In this document: piece after piece, positions 32,201-47,200 of the stretch
Numbering within the stretch: the stretch's first letter is position 1
Layout of the letters: every line of letters starts with the position of its first letter
Source of the DNA: Certhia americana
Lineage: Eukaryota > Chordata > Aves > Passeriformes > Certhiidae
Direction of reading: 5' to 3'
DNA: 64,000 bases
Assembly (NCBI GenBank): GCA_018697195.1
Contig: CM031857.1
Coordinates: forward strand, 99,324,256 to 99,388,255
Notes under the pieces: generated by a model
Seen by the model: only the letters and a program-made list of their open reading frames with translations
What the model was told of the DNA's origin: nothing
Database searches by the model: none
Translations under genes and position numbers: made by a program

Positions 32201-35200
32201 AATGTTTCATTGGGACCTTGCAGCTGTGCAGTACAGTTTGAGTACCAGCTTATGAGGAGGTAACTTGACAAAAAATATGGTGTGGTTCTGTTTTGCAAGG
32301 TTGGTGCTCTTAACTGTACAGTGTCTGTTCATCCTCCAAAAAATAATACTGGAACAACTGTTTTTTATAACAGGAGTAAAGGAATGTGATGACTTCCTTG
32401 ATGTGAAAGACTAATTTGATTTGAGTTTTATGGATTATATCCTGAAGCAGCTTTTTTTCCCTTTTGTCTTTGAGACTCCCAGACATAAAACCTCAGCAAG
32501 TGCTGTTTGTCCCATTATACAGTCTTGCTTTGTAGTTAATATGTTTATCACAGAACAGGAATATTTTTTAATGGTTGTTTGTATTCCATGTGGAGTAACT
32601 GATAAATCCCTCTGCCCAACCCCCAACACCCTCCTAAAAGAAAAAAACTTGGATTTCTGAGCACTTTTCCACAGTATGCCTAATTTGTTTGTTCTGCTGC
32701 TATGGACATCTACTATATCACTTTTATCACTGGTATGCAGGAAATAATTCTGATATATCATGGCTTGTTGCACTAGTTCAGGTAACTAGAATAGATGCAG
32801 TTATTGATTTGTCTGTGAAATCTGCACTTCTAATTCCAGACTTTCATCAAAATAATGGATCTGTCCTTCTGCTATCTGATAGTGCTGCTTTTGGGTAGGC
32901 AGCAGAACAGAGAGCAGCATCCTGATTAATGGAGATTCTAATCATTCTAATCTATCACCGTGTTTGTGCTGTTAAACGAAAGAGATTGCATTTGGTACAA
33001 GCAACAGACAGTTGAGATAAATGCTTCTATTAGAGGCCACCTTCTGCCTGTAAAGATGTCAAGCTTTTAGTTAGTTTCTAGTTGCTGAAGCCACTTAAAA
33101 AGCTTTCAGGCTGTGGGTAGTCTTCTTACACAGTGTTGTTTTTCTGGGGGCGTTTTTTCACTCTGTCCCCAAATGAGTAAGTAGTGTGTAGTGTGTGTGT
33201 CATCCTAGGAGCTCCTTCCCCATTCTTACTGTTATGACAGACTCTGGATCCCCAGCCAGAAATGCTCTGTACTGTTTCTGAAAGTAGTAGTAGTGGTCAC
33301 TTCTGTTAAAAGGACTGGGAAAGTTCCCACAGCAGGCTTCCCACATGAGTACCTTATTGTGGTAGGGTATCTCTTACTTTATTTCTATACCTGCTTCATA
33401 AAAAGCCTTCCTTGCCCTTTCCTATGTCGCCAGTTCCATTATACCTGGATTTTGCAAAGGAGACTGACTCTATTTCTGTACAGTTGCTCATTGGATAGAG
33501 GCATCCTGAAAATAGGTGGTGTAGAAGGAGCTCTTTTGAGCACTGTCTTTGCCCACAGTTTCTCTGCATGCCACCAACTAATACTAAACCCAACAATTCT
33601 CTTCAAAGGAAACATTTTTTTTCCTTTGGAAATACAATACTGAGTGCAGTACTATATTGAACAGCATGCAGGATAATCACTGAAGAGAAGTTTCAGTATA
33701 TTGAGTACTCTTCCATCTGTCAAGCTTCTCTAGTGCTAAAGGTTTATTTTTCTTGTATCTTTCCTGCACATCTTAAGTCCCGTTGATACTCTGCAGTAGT
33801 TTAGATATGTTAGTTATTGCACCTCTCAGAGGTTTATTGACTTCTTTTTCAGATTATAAGGGGAAGTGTGACCACAATCATGCAGCAGTTTAATGGAGGA
33901 AAAAGCATTGCATTGTGTTTTGAGGATATTTGTAGTGTATGTAAAATTTGAACATCGTTGACTACAATATATTTATCTTGTGCTTTTCATTAAATGCCTT
34001 AACTAAGCCTGTATTTTTTAATGTTTTGGCTTGCTTTGCATTTATGCTATTTTTTTTTTTTTTTTTTTTAATTTAGGACTTGGATTTTGTCCGGTTTATT
34101 GTCAACTGTTTTACAGATTATTACCCAAACTTCCTCAGTAAGTATTGTGTATTAAATATTATGCATTGTAGATTTGTGTAACAAGAGCATTTTGTAGTAT
34201 GGTAGAAGATGGGGAAGATAAAGGGTTTTTTCCATGTGTTTTCTGAGGTAACTTCATGAAACACAAATGTTTCAGAGTTAGGGTATTCTTGACCTTAAAT
34301 CAATATAACTTTGTTTTGTGAATAAACTTTACTTTCAGCAAAAAATCAACTGTCTTTTTGGTTTTTTAGTAATGTTTACTACTAAGTAATAGTTACTATA
34401 TTTATATATAGTAAGAACTATTATATGCATCTAATAGAAAGGAATTGATTTACTTTCCTTTGTTACTTGGGTAGTAGCTTAACAAACTTTCATGACAGTT
34501 TGTATCCTTTAGGAGTCTTCAGGGGTCAAAGAATGAATAGCCCCAGAAATTTGTGGGGAGCAATATTTTATTCTGAATATTATTTATTCTGAAAAGGCAC
34601 TTTTGTGTGCACACTTAGAAAATCCTGCATGCTTGCCCGCTAATTTTTTTTATGCATAGGCAAACACTGCATAGTTTATTCTAGCTCATCTTAAATATGT
34701 TGTAAATTTTAGGTGAAAATGTCTGTGAGTGTTGAAATTCCATACAGCAACTGCTTAAACTCTGAATATTAGATTTTGGCTTGCTGATCAAAGTTCAAAG
34801 CTTTGATCAAATATCAGACACAAAGGCAAGTGCAACATTGTTTTTTGTACTTCAACATTCAAGAGGAAAAAAAATTGGGACACTTAAGTATTTTCAAACT
34901 TCTATGGTTAAATAAAGAATATTTGGAAAAAATAGGTATACAAAGACTTATGGTTAGTTGTTTCTTTGTGAAGTAGGGGGTGCTGAATATATTTTGTTAA
35001 GCTTTCTTCTGTTTATTAGCTGCTTTTCTAGGTCAGGTTGAGACTTTGCCTTTCTTTGCTTTATTTGTGAGATGAGTTATTAGTAACAATATGTCAGAAT
35101 AGGAGTATCCCAGGAAGTACATAAACAATTTATAACTTGGAATTTTATTACGTGTTTTCCAAGCAAGCAGCTAATGTTTCTAAATAACAATAAGTTTGTA

Positions 35201-38200
35201 CAAAATTGGTTTTACAGGGAGGTGAACGTGAAGGTTTGTAAAAGTGAATGTTTACTTTTTGCGTGAACATTATTGCTGTACTTGCTCTTAAATAGAGAAA
35301 TAGAGAAAGCCTAGGACTTGGTATTCAGAATTTTTTTTGTTTGTTTTCAGCAAAGATAGTAATATTTGAAATGCCATGGATAATGAACGGTAAGTTGTTT
35401 GTTTTTTTCTTTTTGGATTGTGATAACTTAAAATTTAGCAGCATAAATAAGAAGAATTTTTCTACTCTGTGTAGATACAGATGAATAATGGAGTTTGTTA
35501 AACATGCATCTTTAAATCTGTCAGTTTAAAGGTTGCATATTTTTATTTTTTGTTATATCATTGTATTTTGGATCATACTTTACATAAAGTCTGCATTCAT
35601 CCTGTTGTTTTCCAAGGTTCAGGAGACCTTGATAAATAGTCTATTTCTTGAATGCTTCTAACTAGAATCCTTTCAGGAATCCTATCATTAGTTGTGATGG
35701 TGACTTATAACCAGCTCAAAACTAGAATACGCAGTTGAAGATAGATGCCTGACACTGGATGCTGATGTGGTTGCATTTGTTCTGAGTACTTCAATAACTA
35801 TCTGTAACTATAATGTACAGGATAAATATGCTCTTCTTCTATTGTTCCCATATGAATACATATTTTTATCTTGGCTTTATATTTTCCTGAATATTCATGT
35901 TTTACTATCACTGAAATAACAGTGGTCTTTGTAATTACTTTGTAGATCTAAACAAATATCCTTTAAGTCAGCAAAACATTTCAGCAAGAAAGAGTGTATA
36001 CATATCTTTCCCAGACTCTCTCACTTGGATTTGGAAACACGATTGGTTTTGCCCCCTCAGTACTTCAGAGGCTAAATTACAAGACAACAGCATTGTCAGT
36101 TATTAAATCAAAGATACTTTTTCCTTTTTCTCTGTAAATACCTTTTTTCCCTTGCATTGTTCATTCCAATTATAATATTTTCAGAGCAGATTCTGCAATA
36201 TCTTGAGGGATGTAACTCACTTGTGTTATGTAGTATCTACCAATATACTGAAAAAAACCCTAAAAAACCAAAATAACAAACTTCTTTCCTGTTAACTCAT
36301 CTATACCTTTTGTTTTGTTTTGTTTTTTAAAGCTGCTTTTAAAATTGTGAAGGGTTGGCTTGGCCCAGATGCAATAAGCATGTTAAAGTTCACAAACAAG
36401 AGTGATGTGCAGGAATACATCAGTGTAGAGTATCTGCCACCTCACATGGGTGGAACTGTAAGTATGAAATTTCATGTTCCTGTTGTGATAGATTCAGACA
36501 TCTATATAAATTTCATATGTGGGGTTGAGGGTTGGCTCTTCACAGATGAGAGATTTCTTGAAATTATTTTGCCAATGAAAATTTAAAAATGATAATATAA
36601 AATAGGTTAACTTCATGAGAATTTCATATCTGCGTTCTCAAGTACATTCTGAAATACAGAACTGTTTTTTCTGAATCATTCATCCCCTTATATGTCACTG
36701 GAAACCACTTAGTTTTTTAGGCCTTCAAGAAAAATGATCTCTAAATGTCTTTGTCCCTTGTACTTTTTTTTCCTCTGTGATGAATTAGAGATGATGTCTG
36801 TTTATAAGTTCTATGAACAGAAAGTAGGTTTCATGATCCTCTGAGAGTTCTAGTCCTGCTCCAAAGCTATGATTCACTAAAATGAAATAGTGATATTGTA
36901 GCAATTTTTCCTTTGTTGTCTCTAGAGATGCATTTTAAGACATGGCTACAGAAGATTCTTTTCAAAGAGTATAGTAGAGCTCCAAAGTAGTACAAGCAGC
37001 ATCAGTTTAACAGAACCAGAATCCAGTTCTGGCGCAATCTGAGGAGTAGAACAGCATCTTGCTCAACAGGTTTCACTTTTCACATTGCTAGGAGATCAGG
37101 AGTGCATAATCTTTAAAATAAATCCACAGAAAAATTATGCTTGAAAATGTTAATAGGCCATTTATGGTAGCAGAATAAGCCCACTGCAGGGGAGTTATTT
37201 TTCATTGTTCTTTTTACCTTTTCTTTTCTGGTGTACTTCTGGTTTGAACAGCAGTAACAATATGGAGAAAAGGAGGGCTGTGTTTCAGCAGTAGTAGGGG
37301 AGGCCATGTTCCTTTGTATATGAATTCAGGGCAGTGTTATTGTGGCCAGAACATAAGAAACTTGTTTGGAGGAACATTAAAGAGTGTTACCTTGATTTTC
37401 ATTTGACTGAGATCAGCAGCCGTTAAAAAGTGCGTGTGACCCTTGAAGAAAAGACAGCCTTTTTCTCCATGGAAAATTGCTGCCCCAGCTCCCAGCCTCA
37501 CATAAGAACTTTCTCATATGGAAGAAAGCTGAAACTGCTGCACTGCAGGAGTGGGCATTGAGGGAAGGGCTGATGATGTCTGAAGTGGCTTCGGTAAGGG
37601 ACTGAATGTTGTTTAGCAGTGGTTCTGGGCCTGGCTCCTGTGGTTTTGTTCTGTTGTTGCAGTAGAGGGGCAAGTTTTTTTCCTCATTAAAGCCATCTCC
37701 CATCTGCTTTTTAGACTACCTTACCTAATAGTTCATTATGTTTTTAAAGAAAGGACTTGTGGTTTTGCTAAATATCCCCCTGAAGCATCTGATGAAACAC
37801 ATAATCTTAAGAGTTATCTGTAATCCTGCCTTGGGCCTGAAAAGTTTCATTGCTGGTTAGTGATTGTTGATCGAGCTGGTTCCATGTTGCCCATCTTCTG
37901 AGAGCATTAACAAGTTTCAGAATCATGGAGGCAGCTTATCCAAATCATTTGTCTGGGGTAACAAGTTGCAGTGGCAGAAATAAATTAGTAGACTAGTATT
38001 AAACTTGCCTAACAAGGACCCCAGAAGTTCTTACAATTTCAGAAAAACAGCTTTACCTCTGCATATTAAGAATGCTGTATTTTGAACCAGCACGTGCTTT
38101 TTCTAACTACTGAGTTTCACTTGATGGGTGTTTTGAGCTTTTAACTTCAGAACTGTCGTAATTTGGAAGAATTGTTAGCAAATACCGAGACTTCAAAATT

Positions 38201-41200
38201 TTGCTTTAGATTTTTCTTCCCAAGATTTTTTCAGTGTATACAGTAAAGCAGGATCATTGCATCTCTGATAGCTGTGAGTTTTTCACTGACCAGAGAACAG
38301 ACAACTTAATGCCCCTTCTCAGAATTTAACTTTTCTTGATGTGATTTAACCTTGGCTTCTCTTGAGGCAACTAGCTAGAGTACAGTTCACCATTAGTATT
38401 GTCAGGCCTGGCTTTTTTCAATGCAGTATCTGACTAGCACAAATTGATTAATTCCATTTTTCTCTCAAGTGTTTGGTTTTGTTTGTGGGGGGCTTTTTTT
38501 TTTTTTTTTTTTTTTTTTTGGCCTCCTTCTGATTCTCTCTGTCATTTTTGATTTCCCCACGTTTAGTTACAGATCTTAATATTCACAATAAATATAATGC
38601 CAGTGAAGAGCACAGCATGTCTGTGCATCCTTTGCTGTGTCCCCTACTAGGATCCAACTTAAAAGAGCCAGGTCTTGTCAGATGTAAGCAACTAGTGGAT
38701 TAGATCATTTGACAGGTTAATTCAGGGACATACCTAGATTCCACTGCACTTATGTTCTTTGTATTCCAGAAGAATGTTAGACACTAGTTCTGGAAGTAAG
38801 AAAGATCCATGGAATTAATCATGTTGGAGTCAGTGATGACTTTGCCTAACTAGGAGAACTGTTCGTCTCTGTTGGAAGCCTCCAAGCTTCAATGTCTCAG
38901 TGGAGTTATCTTTAAGCATGTTTTAAGTCTTTCTCAGGGTCACTCAAAAGATGAATCAGAAACTTTCCATAGCTTTAAAATCCTTTGATGGACTGTCAGC
39001 CAGCTGTGAGAGGAGGAATATTACATGCTTGATTTTAGACAACTAGTGGGCAAAGGTGTCTCCAGAGTCCCAAAAGCATTAAAAGCTAATTATGGAAAAC
39101 AGAAGCTTGGGCTTTGCAGGACTTTGGAGTATGAATTTGGTCTAAGTTCCATTCAAGTCCTTATCAGTCTGTTGGCTGTGGCTGTTACTATATTACTAAT
39201 CCATACATGCTACATACCACATATGTGACTTAGAGTTGTTCTTGTCCATAGTGCACAGAGGTGATTCTCTGTACAGCAGGTTTATTTTGGAGAGCTTGTC
39301 AAAGTTGCTCAAGGCAGATCTAGGAGCAAGCTAATGCTAGCCAGACTGGAAAATTAGGGTTAGGTGCTCAAGAGCCACTTGGTAATATTTTTAATTTAGT
39401 AATAAATGTATATTAGCTTCATGTTTTTTGGCTTTCCTTTTGTATTGCACATTCTGTCATTTCCAGCTATTGGAACAATCCAGTTCTTAAGGCATACACA
39501 TTTCTGGCTGAGCAGGGAGACGTTTTGTTTCTTCAGTAATATTTTCTGCAAGACTGATGTACATATAGTGTATACTTTGTACACAGTAGGTTTGGATTTG
39601 TTGTTTTGCCCAGTCCTTCTTTGTCAGCAGATGGGTTTAAAAAGGATGAATTGATCAAGAATCTCTCAACTGGTGCCAATAGTGAACAATGTGTGCAACT
39701 GCTGTGCTCTTCACCTGGTTATCTAAAATACAGCCCAGAGGTTTTCTTGGAATACCTTATATAGATCAGTGGCCTGAAATTAAGACCCAGCTAAGCTTGC
39801 ATATGACTTCATTGCCACTGTGTACGTGTAATCTCAGAAAATATCACTACTACGATTAAGACATCTCTACAAAGACTGCCAAAAATAGTAGCATGAATTC
39901 TCTAGATCTGCTACAAAAAAGAGCCATAAGTCTGTAGAATGGATGTATCAGGCATTGAATAAATCTGTCTTGTTCACCTGGCTGAGCTTTTCACCCTGTT
40001 AGTAGGTATACCCATGCCACTGAGTCTTAGGCACAGTGACTATGAAGTGTGGGACTTTGAGTTGTCCTACTGATGAGATCCTGTTCAGCTCTTGAGGCTA
40101 TCCAGTAGCATGGATTAACAAGGCCAAATAAAGCATGCAGCAAAATTAATTTCCCTTTATTAAGGTCACTTTGTTATATGCCCTTCATGCTATGCTGGAA
40201 GGGAGCGACAAGGGCTTTGTTGGTTTGGATAAGCAGAAGATGGATATTTCTGCCAAATATGGGATTTCAGTACTCCTGTATTTCTAGCAGACTGGAGTCT
40301 TTTCTTCTAACAGTGATTTAGTCTGTAACTGATACTTAAAGCTTGTCCTTCAGGCCCTTAATAGGCCTGAGCTTTGAGCAGGGAATACCTGTTTCATTCA
40401 CCTAGAGGTCTTTGACTGTTGCTACAGCCTGAATAGTAGGTAAGATTCAGACTTTGATTATTGATGAGCAGGAAGTATGCTGTTTTGTTTGTGGTTTCTT
40501 TGAATGGTTCCACCTAAGACTTTTCCCTTATCTTTAGTGACATCACATTATTCCTTGTTTTGAGAAAATTTTTGAAAAAAATCTTGCTTATGGAGAGCTC
40601 TCTTAAAACACCTTTTTGTAACTCCCTGGTGGGGGGGGGCATCATTGGGAAGTGGGGGCATTGCTCCATTCTGACTCACGGGAGTCAAAGCTATGTTATT
40701 TTTCTCCATTGGAAAAGCTGACAGACTAATTCGGTTTACTTGATGCTTTAAACTGCTGGAAAATGCAGTAGGGACAGAGATCCCCATTTGAACGCAGCCT
40801 CTAACATTTCATATAAATAAAACAACTTGGAGAATGTTGAGAGAGTTTCTATTTAGCAAAAATTGGGTTTTACTGATCTTCCAATGGAAGAAGTGCCTTT
40901 ATTGTAGAGTCATTGAGAACTTAAGTATTCTGCTGCTGCATTACTCAGATACCTTAAATATGGCCTTTAAATTGATTTGGCATTCCAAAGACTAGAGGTC
41001 TGAATTGCAGGATATACTAAAGATATACTATATAAACATATATAAATTATGTTAAACTTAAGGGATTATTTGGGGTTGTTTTATGGTTTTGGGGTTTATT
41101 TCCTTGTTTAAAACTGGCCACTATGAAATTAGCATACAAGGAACAACTGATGTTTTTCATCACTTCTGAAATATTGTTAGAAATAGCTGTCATAAGTTTT

Positions 41201-44200
41201 AAACCACATTTTTGAGAACTAAGAAGAGAGCATCAGCAATAAGACTCTGAAAGCTGATCCTTGATAGACCAGCTTCTGTTGTTCTGCTGTGAATATAAAT
41301 AAAAGTTACAGTTTACTGGCTTCATTGGATGACTATATTTATTTGTCTATTGATGATCAAATAGAAACTCTTGGTGTCAGCTTTCTGTACAGAGGTGCAA
41401 CTTGAATGGATAAATGAAACATAAAAGTAGTGTGAAACAAGGAACAATGACAGTATTTCCATTTAAGTGCCTAGAGAAGACATTTCTAATCCACTTAAAT
41501 AAATCATTTTTTATGAATCTCCTTATCTTCCAGGATTCTTTTAAGTACAGTTATCCTCCATTGGTTGATGATGATTTTCAAACTCCTTTATGTGAAAACG
41601 GGCCCATTACAAGTGAAGATGAACATGAAAGTAAAGAAGAGATAGATGCAGACACCAAGGAGGCTGGGGAGCTGAATGAAGCACAAAACCTTAATCAGAA
41701 AAAGGTATCTAAGTGAAGATTTAGGCAAGACTAGCTAGATGGTTACAAAGTGGGAGAAGAGGCATACAGTTTTGGTTACTTGTTTTTGTGTTGTATTTTC
41801 TTAGCATTTTTTCTGTCTTCTAATTTAGCAAAAGAACACAGGAAAACTGAAAAATTATAGTTGCAGTTTAAACCTTGACTCTTGGTCTGTTAAGACAAGT
41901 TTCATGCTTCAGAATGCATAAAATGTGCACCAAGCATTTGGCCTATCTCTTGGAATGTAGCAAATTTTACAGTAAAATGAGAAAGGTTTCTGTATTTTGT
42001 TTTCAAAGCTTGTCTTTCTAGTTGGTTTCTTTTTACTCTTGGGATATCTAGTGGTGACCATTTTGAAGTAGGTCTAGTTTACTTCAATGCGTAAATCAGT
42101 ATGTACATGAAAAAATAATAAGTTGTTTATGCACTACTGGATGTTAATTTATTTTCTTAAATTGTTGATAAAATCTCAACATATAAATGTTTTCATTTCT
42201 TCTCAGGACAAATTGTATTCCTACTCCATCAATCATGTTTTGCAACATAATCTTCCTGCACTGTTGTTTATCCAGAAATAAAGGCATTGTTTTACACGAG
42301 TTCATATCAGGTGATATTTAGAAATATGCCATGATGGTAACTGGGGATATTGCTCTTGAAAGTAGTGGAAAAAAAAATTGAAATTCACTACTTTATTACC
42401 ATAATTGATTTTGGAATATTACTTGCAAAACATCTGTTTAATGGAGTAGAATACAGGTTCATTTACTGTTCCAGGTTTGTCAGAATAATTTGAAATGTGC
42501 AGCTCACTGAGTAGTCTAGCTGTTATTTGCAACTTGGACAGGTTTCCAAAAAAAAAAAAAAATAACTTCACTGACCTTAAGGTCAAAAGGAAACATTACA
42601 TAACCATGGTTAGACTCAGCTTGTTTTGCTTGGGGCACATTTTGCTAGCTATGATTCTCATATACAGAAACATGGAGAATTTCTGCTCAATGTGAGTCAC
42701 TCTTGGTGCTTAATAAGCCTCAGTGTTTGTTGGCTTTTAGTTTGCTTGGGTGACTTATCTTTCTACTTAAGGTATTTTAGGTTTTTTTACTTTTTTTACT
42801 CTTGAAATACCATAAAGCATATAATTGTTTTCACTTCTATTCAGTTTAACCAAGGTGCTACTCAATTTTTTTTCAGTACATGAAATCATGAGTGATAAGC
42901 TTGGTTAGTAAGTGCCTGTCCTATAGGTGCTTCCACTTTTGTGTTACTATTTCTATAGTAATATTTTTTATGGTAGTTTATGTAGAACAAAGCCTAACAT
43001 ATAACATATAGTGCAGTGTATTTACACACTAACCTTTTTCTACCACTTTTACATAATTATAAAAAAAAAGTTGCTGTGTGGGTTCTTTTTATACAGCCTA
43101 TTTCATAAAAAATTTTGTATTCTTTTCATTCCCATACTTAAAAATTGCATGAACTGAATTCTCTTCATGTCTTTTCTCTGTACTAAAAGTGGAATAAAAA
43201 GGAGGCTGAGCAAACTCTTTAGCCAGCTGATCTGGAATCATGGTGTCACTAATTCTTTCAGTCTTCTGTACCCCTCCAGTGCCTGCTTTGTTTTGAATGT
43301 GTTTTCCTAATGTTATAGAAGAAAACCCTCAGAACCTAAGATGTACCTGCAGTTTTGAAAGCACCAATTCAATCTGCATTATTTCTTTTATGTTCTGCAA
43401 TACTTCAGAGTTTCATCTAAGAGCAATGAAGATGTGTGTAGCTACCCTACAATGCAATGAAATGTGGAATTGATACTGTGTTTTCTGTTGCAGTGGTACA
43501 GTGATTGTATTGGGGCATCTGTTTTAATTTTGATTTACAATGGATGAATAATACCAGTGCTTTATCATCTTAGGTATTTGAAGTGCTATAACTTAGTGTG
43601 TCTGGAGTTTTCAGAAACTGACCTGAGCAGCAGGAAAATACATGAAAAAAAAAAAAAAAAAAAAAAAAAAGCAGAAGTTTTGTTTCATATATGTTTAATG
43701 TGTTGTGTAAATCATTTTATTCAGTGGACTTAAGCACCTTTAGGGCATGAATATATATGAAAATTGGTGTGTAATATGTCAACTGTTGAAATAAGTTTCA
43801 TCATGTGTGATTGTTACATGTAATCCAGGTCTATAGTTAATCATTATAACTATCATTTTTACTCAGATGAATTCTATAGAACATATTTCCAAATCAGAGG
43901 AAACTGACAAAACAGAGGTCAAACCAAAAAATGCAAAGAAAGCATTAACCACTTTTAAAGGACCTTTATTACATATCAGGTAATAATAATTTTCTATAAT
44001 TTTCTTTTTACAATGTGCCTTGGACACTTGAGTACTGAGTTGGTTTTCAAAATAAGCTTTTTTCAGACTGTTAGAGGAAAACAAATTATAAACAACCTTT
44101 TAAGAAGGATTTTTACGACGCTCAAAGAGTTTTTGTGATTTTACAAGTCTTCAGTGAATTTTTTTTTCTGGTGTCACCACATATTGGCATACTTTTTGTA

Positions 44201-47200
44201 AGAATAGGCGTATATTCCACAGAATTGTAAGAATGTTTATATTGAGAAACCATCTAAGTTAAGCCTGTCCTTATCTGTAATGAGAGCAGTGGTTTGATGT
44301 TGTTTGTTTGATTTCGTTGGCTCAAGAGAAACCAATGTTTTTTCAAGATGGTTTTCACTGTTAAATCTTGCTTGAATTCTTTTGGCTTAGGATGGTATAA
44401 ATGTCTACACTAATAGTTTCCACCAGTTAAACTTAATGAATGGATCCAATTTATTTTGTGTGGAAAGGGCTCTATAATGACATATCTACGCAGAAGGTTT
44501 TGTCATCCGAGATGCTGTGTCTTGCAGTTATTTTTATCACTAAACTAGAATAAAGAAATCAATTAGCCAATATCCCTTTTTCTTTTTACTGCCTTTTAGG
44601 TTAAGATGCTTGTTTAGGATTTGATTTAGATGTTAACTTTTATTTTCACTTTCAGTTTGCTATTAGATGAATGAAGAAAATATCTAAATTTTAGGTAATC
44701 TCTTAGATAACTTTTTAAGTGCTGTAATGAATTAGTTTTGGAATGAATTTGAATAATGACATGCTCATTAGAATAAATATACTTTGTATGTGTAAATTTT
44801 TCCTAATCTTGAAATTAAAAAACTCCTCTGTACAGCCTTAGTTTCTTGTATGGCAAGAAAAAGGCATAGACTGCAGAATTATGATTATAAAAGAATGTTA
44901 AACATTTTCTGTGACAATCACAAACACTAGATGTGTTTTCCATCTTTAATCAAAAAAGGGGCACAAATCATAAGCAGACAACCAAAACAAAAATCCAAAC
45001 AAGCAGAAACACCCCTGGCACCCCAGAAACTCCCTTTTTATTCTCTTAAAATATTTCAAACCGTCATTGACTAGAGGTAACTTACATGGACTGCAACACA
45101 TGGAAGAGTAAACTTAGTCAAGTATAGAGATGTTAATCCTTGTAGTCTTGCTGTCATGGAAAATAAAATACTGGTGTCTCCATTGTCCTTGCTGTTTGTT
45201 TATTTTCTTTTGTTTTTAAAGTAAAAGCCTGAGTGCAGCTGTTGCTCTTCATTAATGCTCTCCCTCTGTAGAAGCTAGAACTAGTTTTCATTTTCTTCCA
45301 CTGATTCTCAGGACATTGAACTGAAGGTGATTGAACCAATAATATCAAGTGCCATTCATAACCAGTTGTAGACACCTATCACAAAGAACCTAAGCTCTGC
45401 CACCATGGTTAACTTGCATCCTTGCTCATCCCCCAGCATTGCCCTGTGAGGGGAGCAGCCTGGAGCCTGAGTCTGCAGCTGAGGCACTGCAGCTCTGGCA
45501 CCATAAAACCATGGACCAAAGCTGGGGCCTTGTGCTCTTTTGTTTCTTTTCTTGTTATTTTCAGTCATGCTTATGAGTCAGCTGTCTCCCTCATTTAGAC
45601 CACAATTGTATTTGCCTTGTATCCCTTACAATGAAAGGCTGCCTCTGACTTTCCTCCTCAGTAAATGAGTTTGTTGGTCAGACAAAAAGCTGCAGTTTCC
45701 TTGCACCATCTGGTGGAGGAGCAGCTCAGGGTCTATTGTGGTATGAGAATTTCTAGTACAAGCTCCTTGTGTTACACACATCAGAGTAAAGAAATTCTTG
45801 CATCTGTAAAAATTAAAAAGCTTTGGTGTTTGTTTAAACAGTCTGCCTTCCTACTAGCTACACACTGTCTACCCCCACTGCTTTGGAACTTGATTTCACA
45901 GACAAGAGCCATACAGCTGTAGCCGCCAAGCTTTTTTTTTTTTTCTTTCTTTGCTCAATGGCCATAGTTGGTGGAACAAGAAAGATCAGGCTCTGGCAGA
46001 ATGTTCCTTCCTTGATCATGTTTGTGGCTTTGTTTTGAGGCCGATAATATTAATCTTGTTTCATTTATGGTTCGTCTTGCAATCGCTGTTACAGACAGCT
46101 GCTGTAGTACAGTATTAAGATGGCTAGAGTATAGCTAGACTGTTGCTACAGTCCTTCCCTTCCCTAGCACTGGTTACTTAAATTGACAATTTGGAAATGA
46201 AAGAATACTGAGAGGAGGAGGGAATTACCTTATGAAGCTATTTTAAACCCATCAGTTTTTTGGTTTCTACCTTATTTGGCACACTTCCTTATCCCCACCA
46301 CAAAAGAAGTAGTTTTGTCACGTAGACTGACTAATGCATTGTAAAACATCAGCATCCCAACACCACAGTCACCAGTGGAATCTGCTTCTGGCATAGGCGT
46401 TCACGCTTGCCCTACAGCCCATAAACTGGTTTAAGTGGGAGAAGAAGGAAGGATTGGTACCATAAAAGGAAGTTTTTTGAGGAGGAAGTCAAACTAACAT
46501 GAAATTGACATTCCAAAAAGAGGACGTGGGGAAAAAAAATCATCATGTTCTTTTGAAAAAGCAAATGCAATTCAGTAGTACGGAGTAGAATAGCAGTTCT
46601 TTGAGTGCTCTTCACTTGGCATAATGAAAGAAAAGTTCTTCACTTGCTACTCAAGTTTCCTTTCAACTTGTATTATATGAGCATGCCCTGCCTTTTACCT
46701 ACTAGTGTTCATTTGAATGCTTATCCAAAATGAGTTGTGTTAGTTTGATGTGGCTTCAAATCTCTCATGCATGACTCTCTTAATTGCACAAGGATATTAA
46801 AAACAAGCAATAACTTTATTTATGCATGTGGTACCACAAGTATGTGAAGACTGACTCATAAGCACAAGCAAATTCAGCTGTCGTGGTTGAAATGATTGCC
46901 AGTTGTGGATATCTACTTTCTTTTATGTGTGCACTTTATCTATGACAAGGATAGATGTTTGAGGTGGAAATTATTCCCTGTCTCTGGTGCCTTACATTCC
47001 TTAGCATGAGCATAAATTAAAGTCAATGATGCTTTCCCTTAACACACTGCCCAAAGATGCAGTAGCTGACTCTGTGTATCTGTTGGCTGCTCCTGTTACA
47101 GACGACAGAAATCAAGGGCAGTCATCAGCTGAGACAGCCAGTTCTGCTTGTGATGAGTCAACCCTGAACTTCACTACAGAATTTCTGCTTTTTGTTTTCA

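Noticed and set aside
43645..43670. Poly-A run as the tail of a processed pseudogene
   Set aside because: No cDNA-like body, open frame or flanking duplication is visible upstream of it.
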